This document shows, piece after piece, positions 33,230 through 45,800 of a stretch of DNA of 64,000 nt (its first letter is position 1; each line of letters begins with the position of its first letter). The DNA comes from Oscheius sp. JU75 (taxonomy: Eukaryota; Nematoda; Chromadorea; Rhabditida; Rhabditidae). The translations under genes and the position numbers were made by a program. The notes under the pieces were generated by a model. It was not told the origin of the DNA and made no database searches. It saw only the letters and a list, made by a program, of their open reading frames with translations. The stretch covers positions 2,728,001 to 2,792,000 of the forward strand of contig JASJZC010000006.1 of assembly GCA_037178855.1 (NCBI GenBank), read 5' to 3'.

Positions 33230-34480
33230 CAGGGTGCGCCAAAATTATAGCAACTGCGCGCGCTCGGTTTAATATCAACATTTTTCGTATTTTTATTTTT
33301 CTAATGATGTTTGTTTTGATTTTATTTGATCAATTAGCATGTTTTACTTAAAGGTAAATCCTAACATTCATGATTTTCAGGATGGTCAAGGGTTCAATTC
33401 ATAGGAACTCTATTATCTCGTTATACAAAAGTGGAGTCTCGGCGCCCGACATCCAGAGACGTCTGGGAGTGAATAAAACCGTCGTATACCGTACCATTCA
33501 ACGCTTTGTTGAGCTGGGCACCGTTTCTGATCGAAATGGACGAGGAAGACGCAAGTCTGTCATGACTGGAGCCAATATCAAGAAAGTACGCGATCGTCTT
33601 CGCAAGAACCCCAATCGTTCCGTTCGCAAACTGGCCAAGGAGATGAACATGTCGGGCACATCGTTGAGAAGAATTGTCAAGAATACTTTGAAGATGACTG
33701 CTTACAAGAAAAACCGCTCGCAATTGATCACGGATGCCACAAAACAGAAGCGAAAGACCCGTTGTCGGCAGTTGCTGAGACGTTTCGGATCCGACAAACA
33801 CGTGGACATTCTTTTCACCGATGAGAAGATTTTCACAGTCGAAGCCACGCTGAAAAAGCAAAATGATCGTGTTTACGCGACTACACAGCCAAATGCTTCT
33901 GTTACTCGCCGTTCTCATCCGCAATCTGTCATGGTTTGGGCTGGAATCACTGCTACCGGAAAAACACCTTTCATCTTTGTTCCTCAAGGCGTCAAAGTCA
34001 ATGCTGCCAACTATTTGGATCTTCTGAAGACACACGTTCTTCCCTGGGCCAAAAAGCACTTCAAACAGCGGAAATTGACATTACAACAAGATGGAGCTCC
34101 TGCTCACAAGGCTCGTGCTGTGCAAGATTGGTGCAAAAGCAAATTTCCGGATGTGATCGCCTTTAGCGAGTGGCCTGCAAGCTCACCGGACCTCTATCCA
34201 ATGGACTTCTCTGTTTGGAGTGTTCTTGAAGCAACAGCCTGCAAGACACCACACAAGAACATCGATTCCTTGAAAGCAGCTCTTGAAAAAGCATGGAATG
34301 AACTGGATACCACTTATCTGGGCGCCACCGTTAACGCCTTTCCCAAGCGACTCAAAGCATGCCTCGATGCCGATGGAGGAAGATTCGAATCCTAGTGTTG
34401 ATTTTTGTGCAAAAACAATCAATAAATAGTTGTTGAATGTTCGTTTGTCAAAAACTAGTTTTAACCGTTAAATACGGTAT
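33230..34480 (+). mobile_element. Mariner-type DD37D (maT-like) element, right end not found
   Basis: A left end CAGGGTGCGCCAAAATTATA follows a TA at 33228-33229 and precedes an intact transposase. No matching inverted repeat was found to the right; the text from about 34490 belongs to a different mariner copy. The element therefore appears truncated at its 3' end or has a diverged right terminus. It lies just upstream of ankyrin/kinase gene A. Confidence 0.7.
33382..34395 (+). CDS. DD37D mariner transposase, intact, 337 residues
   Basis: The frame begins MVKGSIHRNSIISLYKSGVS with a helix-turn-helix (APDIQRRLGVNKTVVYRTIQ) and a second DNA-binding unit. Catalytic residues are seen in ILFTDEKIF, LQQDGAPAHKA and SSPDLYPMDFSVW. 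There are 37 residues between the second and third Asp, the spacing of the maT/DD37D clade. ATG 33382 follows TTTTCAG, so a 5' intron is possible; an in-frame ATG at 33370 is the alternative start. No internal stop is present. Confidence 0.9.
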   Translation: MVKGSIHRNSIISLYKSGVSAPDIQRRLGVNKTVVYRTIQRFVELGTVSDRNGRGRRKSVMTGANIKKVRDRLRKNPNRSVRKLAKEMNMSGTSLRRIVKNTLKMTAYKKNRSQLITDATKQKRKTRCRQLLRRFGSDKHVDILFTDEKIFTVEATLKKQNDRVYATTQPNASVTRRSHPQSVMVWAGITATGKTPFIFVPQGVKVNAANYLDLLKTHVLPWAKKHFKQRKLTLQQDGAPAHKARAVQDWCKSKFPDVIAFSEWPASSPDLYPMDFSVWSVLEATACKTPHKNIDSLKAALEKAWNELDTTYLGATVNAFPKRLKACLDADGGRFES

Positions 34481-34499
34481 TTTTTCAATTTTTTCATTC

Positions 34500-35506
34500 G
34501 TTGTAATTACCATTATGATGTACCACGTCTGCCCTTTTCACGGGTAGCTTACGGATGCCACGCTCGTAGAAGACCTTGGGTTTCGAAGCGAAGAATTTTG
34601 TCAACCAGGCTTTGAGTGCCCCATTTCAGCGGCCGTTTCTGACGAACTGCAACGGCAATCTTTTCAATTGCTAGCTGTATATGGTGGCCGTAAGGGTAGT
34701 TCCAGCATCCAGCAGTTCCCAGTGCACCAATCCTTCGATATCCCAGAAAACACAGAGCATAATCTTCTTTTGATGGGTGTCGGGTTTCACATCAGGACTT
34801 GGTGTCTGCCCTGGACCCACTCATTGACGCTTCCTTTGGAAGTTTACCTACGTTACCCACTTCTCATCTCCCGTTATCAGGCGTGATAAAAAGGATTTCC
34901 TCTCATACCTGGACAGGAGAGAATGGGCGACGGACATGCGCTGCCACTTCTGGGTGTCACTCAGGTCATGCGGCAACCAAGTGCCCAGTTTTTTCATAAA
35001 TCTCACTTGCTTTAAATGATGTTCCACTGCGGCATGACTGACAGACAGTGCCTCTGCTAGTTCACGGGTAGTCTGCCGATTGTTCTCATTCACGAGCTGC
35101 TGCAGCAGCGATTCATCAAAACTTCTTGGCCGACCTGACCTTGGCTCATCTTTGACGCTTTTGTCCCCAGACCGAAAGCGACGGAACCACGACTGGCATA
35201 CCCTCGTAGACGTCGTCCCTTGGCCATAAACATCGTTGATATTAGCCGCCGTTTGAACTCCATTCGTACCTTTGAGGAACTCGTATAACATGACATGTCG
35301 CAGATGGTAGGGTGGCAGGTCATCAAGAGTCCGGATCAAAACGAACAGAGAGTAGAGAATAAGAAGAAGAGAGGTGGTGTCTTGCATGGTGGTGGTAGAG
35401 GACTGAGTGAGCTACACGAGGTGCTATATCAATAAGCTCGGACGTTGTCGTACACAAGACAGAGAACATGTTTACAAAAAACGATAAGACTTTGTTGCCA
35501 ACCCAA
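34500..35506 (-). mobile_element. Mariner (DD34D-type) with internal deletion, copy M1
   Basis: The 5' end (right side) reads TATTGGGTTGGCAACAAAG, a typical mariner terminus next to TA at 35507-35508. The frame encodes the N-terminal half (RHVMLYEFLKGTNGVQTAAN, GDKSVKDEPRSGRPRSFDES, LITGDEKWVT). After HWELLDAGTTLTATIYS it jumps to the C-terminus (FFASKPKVFYERGIRKLP). The segment with the second and third catalytic Asp is missing, so it cannot encode an active enzyme. The same join is present in copy M2. Confidence 0.88.
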
Positions 35507-37751
35507 TAGTTTTATTTTGTTTTCCGGCTTTCGATTATTTACATATATATTTTCTTATTTTACAATAAGAACCGACGCAATGATTCCGATTCGTCAAACT
35601 TTACGGACTTCCAGTTACAAATATCAATAGGTGAATAATCATTATCAAAGTACCAAAGTCACTACAGGATTGCACGTACCTTTTTCTAGCCTCGATCGAT
35701 TTGTTTCCATGAAGAATTAAGAGCGGAGGAGTCTCTCGAGAAGGAGTGCGGAAACAACAAATAAGTGATAAGAAGCCTAATCAATACAAGTAGTCCCATG
35801 TTCAGGATGTATTCGAAATGTTTCAATTCAGGAACCTTTCCTGAGTCGATAGCCATGTTGAAACAGACGTCAGTAGGTGTCTTTTGGTTTGGGAGTCTAT
35901 TTGAACTAAATGACTGTACCCTGTATTTGAAAACATGCAACAGTATGAAGTTCGGAGACACGTTCCTCACCACAGACCAGCAACTTTTCCTTCCCGTTCT
36001 CTAGGTCCTGTCCCTATTCAAATAGCAATGACTCGATAAACATGACCGCGTGCTTGACTATAAATGGGGGTATGTGTTGGCTCCTTGCCCGTCTTCTACA
36101 CTTCGTAATTTCAAAGCCTGGATCTCGGGTCGAACCTTTCCCGGCTATCCATAAAATGAAAATTCGTGATTTGGCGCATTATTTTGTAGTTATACCTTAA
36201 CGTGGACCGGGTAAATGTTTCTGTTGTCTTTTTCGTCTCTCTGTCTCCCTGCTTTTCTGTCTCTCTGTCTGTCCATCCCTGTGTCTTTTTGTCTCTCTGT
36301 TAGATTGCAACGTCAGGGTCCCTGGAAATAGGAAATTGGAAATACCACATCCTTTGTCAATAAAGTTCGAAAGTATTTTGTTTTGAAGTTTTGTCAACTA
36401 CATACAAAAGAGCAACAATTAAGGGGCCAATTAAGTTAAAAAAAAAAACCACGACTTTTTCTACAAGATAACTGATTGTTGCTTTTGAAACCAAGTAGTC
36501 TACTCCATATGAGGTCTTTTCTTCTGGCGCTGCTCCTTCTCCACTCTGCCGCTGTTCAGAAGAATCAGTAAAGAACAATTTCAGGCATCCATCCTGCTCA
36601 AGTGAAAGACGAAGTCCAAAGCCATAAACCATTCCATAAACTGGAGAGCCTCGTAGGCTCTCCAGTTTATGGAATGCACCAGTTGGATTCCGGAGGGTTG
36701 AAAGTTAGCTTTTTCTCAGACTTTGGCCTCACAGTACACTTTTGCCTCTTCTTCATTGTTCTCAGCTCTCGACGACTCTTCTGTTACGACAGGAGTTTCG
36801 GTCGGTATAGTAGTAGTCCTTCTGATGGTACTGGTAGTCGGGACAGCGTAATCCGTATCCAATATCTCGTGAATTCATCGTTCCTTTTCTGAGTTACTGT
36901 CTAACTCAATTAGTTGGCAACACTTTACAACAACAAAATTGTACAGCTTTTGTTTTGCTTTGTTTCGCGGCCTCGGACAAACAAACAGAGTCAACAACAG
37001 CCACCATCGCGCTTTCATAGTTTAGACCAGCCTTATACGAAGTCTTCGCCGTTCTTCAGTTTTTACAAAGCGTTGACAACAAACCTTCTCCAATAGCCAA
37101 AGTTCCCAAGTTTCCTCAAAAGCTGACTTGTCAACTCAATCTTGACACATTTTGAAAGTCATTGTTTGTGTTTGGACAGGTCGGTGGTTTCCGTCGAGAA
37201 GAACTCTTTCTTCTTATACCATAACGATGGTGGTTCCTATATGTCTTTATTACTCGTAGTCACAATAGTATCGTCACGTGATAAGTGCCATTAGAACTTA
37301 GAGACATATCGTCAAGGCGTCATATATATACGAGCGAGATAGGGAGATCCTCTTGTTGGACTCTCACAAGGAAGGACCCTCGATAGACTGACTAGACCCA
37401 CCCTCCTTTAAGGGCAAAGAGCAATATTACGACATAGACGTCGTAACATTCCGGCCTATGACGGAAGGTAAAGTTTGTCGTTATTACGACTAAAATGTCG
37501 TAGGTTTACAACTTTCCAGCCGGTTTAATAGGGCACGTAGAAGGTTGACACTGTATTTTTATATTATATTTTTCACCCAACAAACCTAAAACGCCGTGGT
37601 TATAGCATTTCTGCCTTGCTCTGTTGCATTTCCTGATACTTGAACTTTGACTCCGAATTGTTAGAGAGAACCAGAAAAAAACTGAATCATTTATGACAAA
37701 CAAGCAAAGTCTTATGTACTCCTTCAAACCTTATTTTTGCACAAATCTTTC
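35507..37751. other. Spacer with gene fragments and repeats
   Basis: Several scraps were found and no whole gene. 35638-35668 matches an N-terminal ankyrin exon of genes A and B (ATTATCAAAGTACCAAAGTC). 36225-36300 is a CTCTGT-rich tract. 36510-36545 copies the signal-peptide leader found at 23069. 36566-36745 copies P5CR exon 8 and its flanks. 36885-37045 is one arm of the foldback MITE family. An open frame at 35686-35973 (-) has a possible membrane helix but no recognised family. Confidence 0.65.
36566..36745 (+). pseudogene. Partial duplicate of P5CR exon 8 with flanking intron
   Basis: The text from CAGTAAAGAACAATTTCAGG through GGGTTGAAAGTTAGC and TTTTTCTCAGACTTTGG matches 20768-20910, including intron on both sides of the exon. 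It is therefore a DNA-level copy, not a retrocopy. It carries an extra stretch forming a perfect 21-bp hairpin (36630-36650 and 36656-36676, 5-nt loop) that breaks the exon. The matching P5CR gene lies 15.8 kb away. Confidence 0.88.
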
Positions 37752-40067
37752 TCAAAAAGCCGGTTTCTTGCAGACAAATGCCCTGATGACGATATCGCAG
37801 TTGAAGTCGTTCCACCTGTTCTGGTAGCCGAGTTTTTGAGACCACGGATCCGCGAACATCTGAATTTTATTAGAGTTTATTCAGAGAAACTGACTACCTG
37901 AACACAATTCTCCGAACCCGTCGCATTGTCGGGCATTCCCTTTCCAAAATTGTAATACTCCATCTTAGTTCCGTCCACATGGACCCAATGGGTTCCGTTC
38001 AGCGTGACTCCAATCCAAATCTGACGCATTTCGTCCTGACGGATACCGGTCTCAGCCAGTCCTAAATGATATTTTGTTTTAACATCGATAGCTCTGGTGC
38101 ATTACATTATTCCCTAACAAGCAATGGCCATCAGTAAGAGGTGAAACATAAATTTCTGCTGTTCGCGTAAATAAAAGTTTCATTTGATCGTTTCATTTTT
38201 TTGTTGGGAAAATGGCGACCTGGAACTGAATGAAAGCCTTACAACATGGTTTTCAGAACAGCTGTGAACAAGAGGAAGCGGTGAAGCATAAAAATAATTA
38301 CTATCATTCTTCGGCTTCCCTTTGTAAAATGTTTTTAGTTCTAATGTTTCACGTGATACCTGAAGTTACAGCTGGAGTTTGCTAGTTGATCAAGGGAATT
38401 CGTTTTGACGGTATCAAAGTAACTAGTACCCTCAGCATTGGCCATCACTCTAGTTGTCTCAAAAAATAGTCTTTCAAAGATAACAAATTTTCTATTTTTC
38501 GTGTACGAGTCGCCCAGATATCAGGTGTTACAGAACATACCATGCTCAAGAGGAAGACCTGACGATCCATCTTCCACTCACAGTACAGGGACAAGAGAAA
38601 CCGGTGAAACACAAATTTACTTGTGACCAATGAAATTTTGTTAAACTTTTTTGTTTCTCTTGGAACGGATTATGACGAACAATTTTTTTTAGTGCTACCT
38701 CGTATGCTTGTGAGCTAAAAACTCAAACATTTGCGTTTCAACAAGAAATGTCAGACTTTCCAGTTTACCACAAAAAAACACTACCCACCTCCGACAAAAT
38801 CATTCTCTAGATCCGAGTTGATAGAAGCCAGGTGTGCTCCATATCCCTTGCATACATTCTCAGCTCCCTTGAAGTCCTGATTGAAGAATGTCTTGAAACA
38901 TGAATTCGACTCCGTGAAATAGGTCCATCCGGTCTCACAGCTCGTCCTGGACTGACAGTTGGGGTCAAAAACTGGGTCGACTGAGCAAATATAGGGTTGC
39001 AGATTTGCAGCCCAAAGTCTAGATTTTTTATGTTTCCTTGTACATTTGGGCAAATTACCCGTCCCAGGTATAGTCATCGCCGTTCAGGACGGCGTAGGTG
39101 GCATTGTGGGAGTGTCCATCTATACTTTTTGTAAGACTTTAGAACACATTCTTACATTCTGCATCAAATTTCCTGAAAGTACTGTTGGAACCGTCTATCC
39201 AGTACCAATTGGCGTTGTAGGGCTGGAGCGGATCCGACGAAATTGGACGGGTCAGACCAATCCAAGGGAAATAGTCCTCTGGAGATGCGGCGTAGACGTC
39301 TGGAAATTTGTGAGAACTGTTTTATGTTTTAAGACTACGTTATAAAGAAAAGGCTTTGTTGCAAGCAAGCGTTTTCTCGTGTAATGTCATTACTATAGGT
39401 TTTTGTTTCATTGGCAGAGATATTGGATCTTTTGAAGTTTAGCGATGGTTCTTTCACCTACAAGGGAGTAGTTCTCTGACCACTATAACGTTGGATCAGT
39501 TTTTGTTTCAACGCCATGGGCTTCTCTTGCCAACTAACTGAAAAATATCACGTTATAGATGGTTTTTTTTTGGTATATGCATCTGTTCTGGGTATCCAGT
39601 GAGACAGTTTTGTTCATAGTACTAGAGACGTGTTTCATGTTCAAAAACTTGAAAAAAGGGCCCCAAACTTATTCGAAAGGCAAATATTTCACTATCAGTA
39701 CACCCTTCTTTGAGCGCTGATAGAAAAAGAGGTCTTGTTTCACCAATTGTATAAAATTTTAGACAAACAGCAAAGTAGTTTGTCCGTCATGTGTTCAAAA
39801 ACTTCTAAACAGTACCCACCACTGAGATACTGATTCTCCTCACTGTTCCTAATCGAGGCCAAGTTGCCTCCAGTTTTCTGACACTCCTTCTGGGCATCAG
39901 GCCAGGAAAAACGCTGGCCGTATTCGAACAAGAAGCATCTTAAACACTTTTTTTTAGGGTTTCTCATCCAAAAAAAGTGACCTGTTAGTTCCACCGTAGT
40001 AGACGTAGCCTGGAGGACAGTTGGCAGCTGTCAGGGCAATAAGAGGAGCCAAAATTAGCCAGAACAT
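37752..40067 (-). CDS. Secreted protein with two C-type lectin domains, 303 residues
   Basis: It starts with a signal peptide (MFWLILAPLIALTAA). Seven exons follow: 40067-39982, 39938-39820, 39299-39156, 39119-39059, 39018-38789, 38061-37898 and 37859-37752. The first CTLD runs from CPPGYVYYGGTNRCFLFEYG through WPDAQKECQKTGGNLASI and WIGLTRPI to a closing YICS. The second runs from CETGWTYFTESNSC through CKGYGAHLASINSDLEND, IWIGVTLNGTHWVHVDGT and RWNDFNCD to FVCKK. Such nematode lectins are often induced in defence; that role here is only inference. Five of the six introns are small enough (36-44 nt) or clearly bounded by GT..AG. The frame closes exactly over all exons. Confidence 0.92.
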
Positions 40068-40963
40068 TGTGATGAGATGACTCTTTCAGAGTTAGACAGG
40101 TTACGTGCTGTCCTTATCAGCAAGATGACGTCTGTGTGGAGCTTTGGCTTTATCACACGGAGATCGACTGGTGAATCATCGACTTTGTGAACTCCTGGTC
40201 TTGGTAGGATGGCTAAGATTATAGGGTACAATAATTTCTGTTAACTGCTCTCTATGTGCCGGTTTTCAGAGGTCGTGAAGTCAAGTAAGAGATAGATATT
40301 TTTTACATTACAGTGACGTTGATCAAATGTTTGCTTTGAAGGGTTCTTTACCAGGAAGCTGAAACGATGAAAAAACTGTACTTTCTAAACTCCAGATACT
40401 TCGAGAACGGGAAGTATCACCGAAAGCGGAATCTGCTAGGCAGCGAGCGTGCCAATATCTAGTTCATTTGAAACACAGATAGGATGAGAGATTGCAGGAG
40501 AACTTTACAAATTTTTTTCCCTGTTTCGCCATAGTTCCTCATATTCATGCTGGGCCGAGATGAAATCGCTTCATCTCCACATGCGCCACATCACAAAACT
40601 TCAAGATCTGTAGGTAAGGAAATGTGGAAGAAACTCTAGAAACTATTATTGTCGCTATGTCGAATACGCTACTGAACAGTCTTCGCTATAGTTCCTCATA
40701 TTCATGCTGGAGATGAAACATTTACTTCCCAGGCAAAAAGCCAGCTTTTCTGTTTAAGGAACAGGAAAGAGAACCTTCTTGAAACATTTTTCAATGCAGT
40801 CCAGGTTTAGTCACACAGTGTTGCAACGTATCTTCTTATAAGCTAAAGTTGAAGGTTCATCAAATTAGCAATTATCATCACGTGGAACCTGTTTGCCTCA
40901 CCAATTTTATGTCATTCTTCTCGCCAAAACAACACGTTCTCCACTTCTCATTCTCGTCCCGAA

Positions 40964-41166
40964 ATGCTCAGAATTCTCCTCGCTTTAGTATTCCTCTCCA
41001 TCTGTTCCGAGTCCCAGTATTTTGTTCCGGTAAGCTTTTTTTCAAACAAAGAAATATAAAAACTCAGCAGTATCAAGGCTACTACTATCAAAGCTACTCG
41101 TGTATCCAGAACGGTCGATGGAGCTGTCGTCCTGGACAGATGTGTGTCAACGATTACTGCTACTAG
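40964..41166 (+). CDS. Small secreted cysteine-containing peptide, 54 residues
   Basis: Exons 40964-41029 and 41068-41166 flank a 38-bp GTAAGC..ACTCAG intron. The product has a signal peptide (MLRILLALVFLSICSESQYF). A Tyr/Gln-rich stretch (QYQGYYYQSY) and a four-cysteine tail SCIQNGRWSCRPGQMC then VNDYCY follow. It is not recognised as a known family. The small size, secretion signal and even Cys count suggest an extracellular effector or defence peptide, which is only inference. A GCCGCC-TGGT-CGGCGG hairpin follows the stop by about 18 bases. Confidence 0.7.
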
Positions 41167-42804
41167 TGACTACCAGTCGGCTTCGCCGCCTGGTCGGCGG
41201 TTTTATTGAGCAAGGAACGAAAACTCTCTAAGGAGCAAAAGCAATTACTTTTTTTTTTACAATTGAAGCAACCAAAACAGTAACTTGCCAACTTAAAACA
41301 GTTTCTTCTTAGCAGTTTCTGCTTGACTTAGTCAAACAGTTCAAAAAATCAGAAAAGTTCAGTCGCTTACGCTCCTGGCGGTGTGACCCACTCTCAGTGC
41401 TAATTTTGTGACTTGTATTGTCCTGTCTTGTCATTCTTTTACATTTTGCAAGAGGCAACTACGACACAAGTCAACACTAATCTGGGAGTTGTTGACAATA
41501 TTTGTGGACTTTTCTGTCAAGTATTATTCTAGATTAAAGTTGACAAGAAAAGTCAGGATAGTTCAAGTTTCCCCTAACCTGTTCTTATTCTGTCCGTCAC
41601 CGTCAAGGTCATCCGGTTCAAGACTTGTCCTTGTCTTAGAAGTGTATCTTCCGGTATTTTTTGCTGTTTCTTCCTCTTCTTGTTAACCATTCATAGCACA
41701 GTACTGACGTCTTTGTCTAGCTGACTGCGGATGCTGAAGTATTCTGTCCACATGTAGTACGAGGAAATAGATATCGAGGAGAATGGAAGTCAAAAATAGT
41801 TATGCTGAATCGAACTGTATCACATCTAACTGTAGGATTGGCCACCAGGCCCGTGCCAGTGTTGGCCAGGCGCGCGCAGTAAGGCACATTTTCGGGGGGA
41901 AGACACCATAACAAAGAAAACTTGGCACACATTTTGAACATGAGCTCGGCATTGCGTAACTAAAATATGTTCAAAATGGGTGCTGTCAGACTGTCAATGT
42001 TGACATGGTGCAATCCCTCTCGGTCAGTTATCTTTGACATTCCGAGCTGTGCGCTATTTGTATTTTCTGTGCTTCACAGCTAAATGGAAGCCAACTGTCT
42101 GAAAAACCATTCCATGATTTCTTAGCGAGGGCAAACCAAATACCAATTGTATATCTTACAGATTTGGTACTGGTAAAGTTTTGGTAATTTGTGAATTTTT
42201 GTTTCACGCTTCTAATAGTACTGTGCAAAACTTGCAGCGATGTGTCGATCACTCGGGTTTTCAAAATTTTTCGTACTTTCGGAGGAGAATGAAGTATCAG
42301 GAGAGGGGATGTGAGGAATGAGAGCATCATGGTGCAAAAGTTTCTGTACATTAACTGAACGAGTTACTCTCTTGACAGAAACTTACTTCTTATGTTTCAC
42401 GTATTCTCCTCACTTCGCCGGAAGATTCCGCAACAGTATGTGAGCTGCAAAGCATTCAAAAATTATCGATTTCGAGTAGTTTTCGACTTCCGACTTGGCC
42501 GGTTTTCTTACTTCTCTTTCGTTTTCTGACTATCAGAAAAACAAGGCCCCAAGTTATTGGCGAAACTCAAATAGTCAAATATTTATGTACACCATGAAAC
42601 ATAACTTTTGCACTACCAAGAAACTACATTTCCCATTCCGAAAACAAAGGAATTCAGTTTTGAGAAGACGGATTGACTGTGTTGTTCGTGTGACTAGGAG
42701 GACCTCTGCTCCCCGTCTGAGAGTCGGTTTTGGCTTTGAACAGGTTCTTGAAGGCTTTCTTATAGTCCGAACTGAAACACTTGTTGTCTCAACTTTGTCA
42801 GATT
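41167..42804. other. Spacer between the small peptide and the receptor 3' end
   Basis: No gene was supported. 41200-41300 resembles the outer tail of the foldback MITE family near 22265-22345 (shared AACTCTCT/CGAAGGAGC(C)AAAGCAAT text). 41720-42000 and the open frame at 42028-42351 (-) have no recognised motifs. Confidence 0.45.
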
Positions 42805-45800
42805 TCACCTGAAGTACTTGTAGACGAAATAGTTGGCAGCGATCGAGGCGTTGATGCTGATTCCTGCGTAGGAAATGTATCCGACTCGGAGATTCACTCA
42901 ATTTCACTTGTCTTGCTTCAAAGAAGACCTACTGGGTAGATCCTCCCGCTTGGAGATGTAGGTGACGATGCCCATTCCAATGAACCAGCCGAAGAAGGTA
43001 AGACAGAGAATGATGGTCAAGGGTTTTAGGGTGTTCTTGATTGTGTTGATGACGTCTGGAAAAGTAATATTTAGAGTGAAATCGACACTGAATCATCGGA
43101 GCGAGAAAAAAATGAAAGAAAATCTGACTCTATTAGTTCCTTCAATGGTAAAGGAACATATTTCCAGCCTAGACTTGTTTTGCCAAGTGGTAAACCAGGT
43201 AGAGAGCCACAAATTTGTCTGGTATGAGGTGTGGAAAGAAGAATATTGGGAACTGCACCCAGGTATCTCTATCAACACATGCACACATTTTACCATCTGA
43301 ATAACGTAGCGGTGAAACATTTTTCGAAGAAGCCGACGCGAAACTTGTCTTTGCATATCGGGATCATTTTAGACATGTTCTGCTGTAAGTTCCTGATGGG
43401 GGTAAATATAACAACAAATGGTCTACCTGAAAAATAACCTCTGGGATCCTAAGTGGATCCGCTGCTGGGCATTTATCAATTGTAAGTTTGTATAGAACTA
43501 TCAAGAAATCCATCTGCCAGTAACTAGTACACATGTGAAAACAAAAAAAAATTTCTTAGTTTTCTCACTCGTAACTATGATCAAATATTGAAGCAAGCGA
43601 GGGTGACAAGTTGTAAAAACGATGTCTTTTTTGTTTCAACCGCTCACAAAAACCATAGGTGTCTGTTTATTTTGCTATTGCTTCTTTGAGTCTCTGAAGC
43701 TTCAAAAAAAGAGGTACGAAACAGAGCTCTGCATGTTTTTTTTCAATGATGTCTTGGAGATTGAACAGATTGAACTTCATACAACTTCAGTCGCTATGAA
43801 CTAAAAGTCGAACACTAAACAAACCGAAAATCACAAAAATAGTAAAAACAATGCCCTTCAACAGAACTTGCACATTTTATTTTGGACCTCCCCAACTTAC
43901 GAGCTTTCTTCCAAACAATGATCCAAATCACGACGTAGATAACCACAGCACAGCCAGTAAAGAGAGCCGTCGAAACAGCCCAAACCTCTTGTGATTCCCC
44001 GGAGAAGAATGCGGCTATGAGACACAGGGTTTCTCTGAGTGTCTTGTCTTGTTTATCTTACAATCTTCCTACTTTTCTGGATCTTTCTCCATTTCAATGT
44101 AAGCGAAAACTGCCAGACCGGCAGAGAAAACGACAGGGAGAACATTGACCAGGAGGAGATAGATGGTCTGGGTCCTTCTCGAGGCACATATGTTTCGATA
44201 CCTGAAATCTTTTTGTATCAGTAGATTGAAACATGCTGTCTTGCTTAGCGACTTCAGTTTTGACCGAGAATGAGTGAAATAAAAATGAGTGAAAGCTGGA
44301 CAGGGGGCGCGCGAAGCCTAAGCCAATAAGTAAAAGATACTCTGCCGAATACAGCGGTAGCAGTATTTGTATACAATAGGCCTCCACAATTGAACAACTT
44401 TCCGACAGAACTATTTCACGTATGGACATGTTGAAACAATAAGCTACTTCGAAGACTATTTCAACTCAATTTCTGTTAGATATCAATTTCGGCTTATGGT
44501 GACAGTTCACACAAGTTTTTCAAACACTTTTTGACAACTGCAATTCAGTTCCGGTGAAACGTACCGGCAAATTACACTACGTTTTATATTCCAAAAAACT
44601 ACGTACTGCTGCTAATACTCCAGCTAGAAGAACTTTTTTAAACTAATGTTTCAAGATTTGCTTATAGTACCAGCCCATGCCAGTCATTCGATCTCATCGT
44701 GTCAGTTCAGAAAAATGTCGTGTTTCAGTCAAATATAAGGAAAGTTGACTGTGGCAAACAATTGTACTTGGTTGTTGCTGCAAGCTGCTGGTTTTCACAA
44801 TTTGAATCAGATAGCTTCTCAGTTTTCACTTTCCAACAACTAACTTTTCATCCGAACCGTGAAAGTACGTTATTAGACCGTCAAGAACTGTTACCTTTAT
44901 ACTGCCTACTTCCAAACTTTTTATGCTTCATTCAAATTTGTTCATTTGAAGCCAATTTCACTCGAATGTAGGTGATTTGTGCTGCTTGTTCCGTGTCTCT
45001 TTCTATTTACAGTCGCTACATTCTACCCCTACCCCTATTTGAACAGAAGTGATCCCCTTCGGTTTCAAATCCGCCTATAAAAGAGCTAGTCAAACTGGGG
45101 AAATCATTCGAAGCGCAGTCTCGATCCGAAGATGTTCCGTCTCGTCGTTCTCTCCGTCCTTATCGCTGTCTCGCTCCAGCAGTGCGGCAGAGGAAAGAAG
45201 CCTATCGGAGGTTCCCTTTTCAGAGGATAGCAACCAAATTTTTAGCATCTCTCGGCGGGTACTGCCCCAATGGAGCGACTGTCAAGGGAAAGTGGTGCTG
45301 TGAGGCGGCTCCCAAGTCGACTCCGGCTCCGGAAGAGTTCGTCTGTGAGACAAAGGATATCTCTGGACGTGAGTTTCATATGGGGGATCTTCGTTGCGGG
45401 ATCCTTTGACATCTCTCTGCCTGTCTCTGTCTCACTTTCTGTCAAAAACTCATCTTTTTTTAGCAAGTCTCGATGGAACAACATGTCCCATGGCTGACGA
45501 TGTGGTTGACAGCAATGGTAACTGTTGTGCCAAGGAAGGTCGCGTTCCTTCTCCCGGAAGTTTCATCTGTCCCTCTCAATACAACGTCGGACGTGGGTCC
45601 ATGACATTTTTCTCTCGAAAAATGAGTTTTAGCGGCATTTGCCGATATCTGCATGGAGGGAGCTAAGATTGACGACAACGGCGCCTGCTGCCTCATGACT
45701 TCTGCTTAGATCCTAGAAATTTCGGGAAATAAATTTTTTTTCGGGTATTTCCCTTTTTTGTTGCTGAGTCCTAGTCTATAATATGCGTATCACATTCAAT

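Noticed and set aside
33421-34059. 212-codon minus-strand frame
   Set aside because: Antisense shadow of the intact DD37D transposase.
35686-35973. Minus-strand frame with a possible membrane helix
   Set aside because: No family recognised, next to ankyrin-gene fragments, and no consistent exon structure could be built.
36510-36561. Small signal-peptide frame (MRSFLLALLLLHSAAVQKNQ)
   Set aside because: It is a copied leader of the ORF at 23069 fused to a duplicated P5CR intron and exon, with an immediate stop; a rearrangement scrap rather than a gene.
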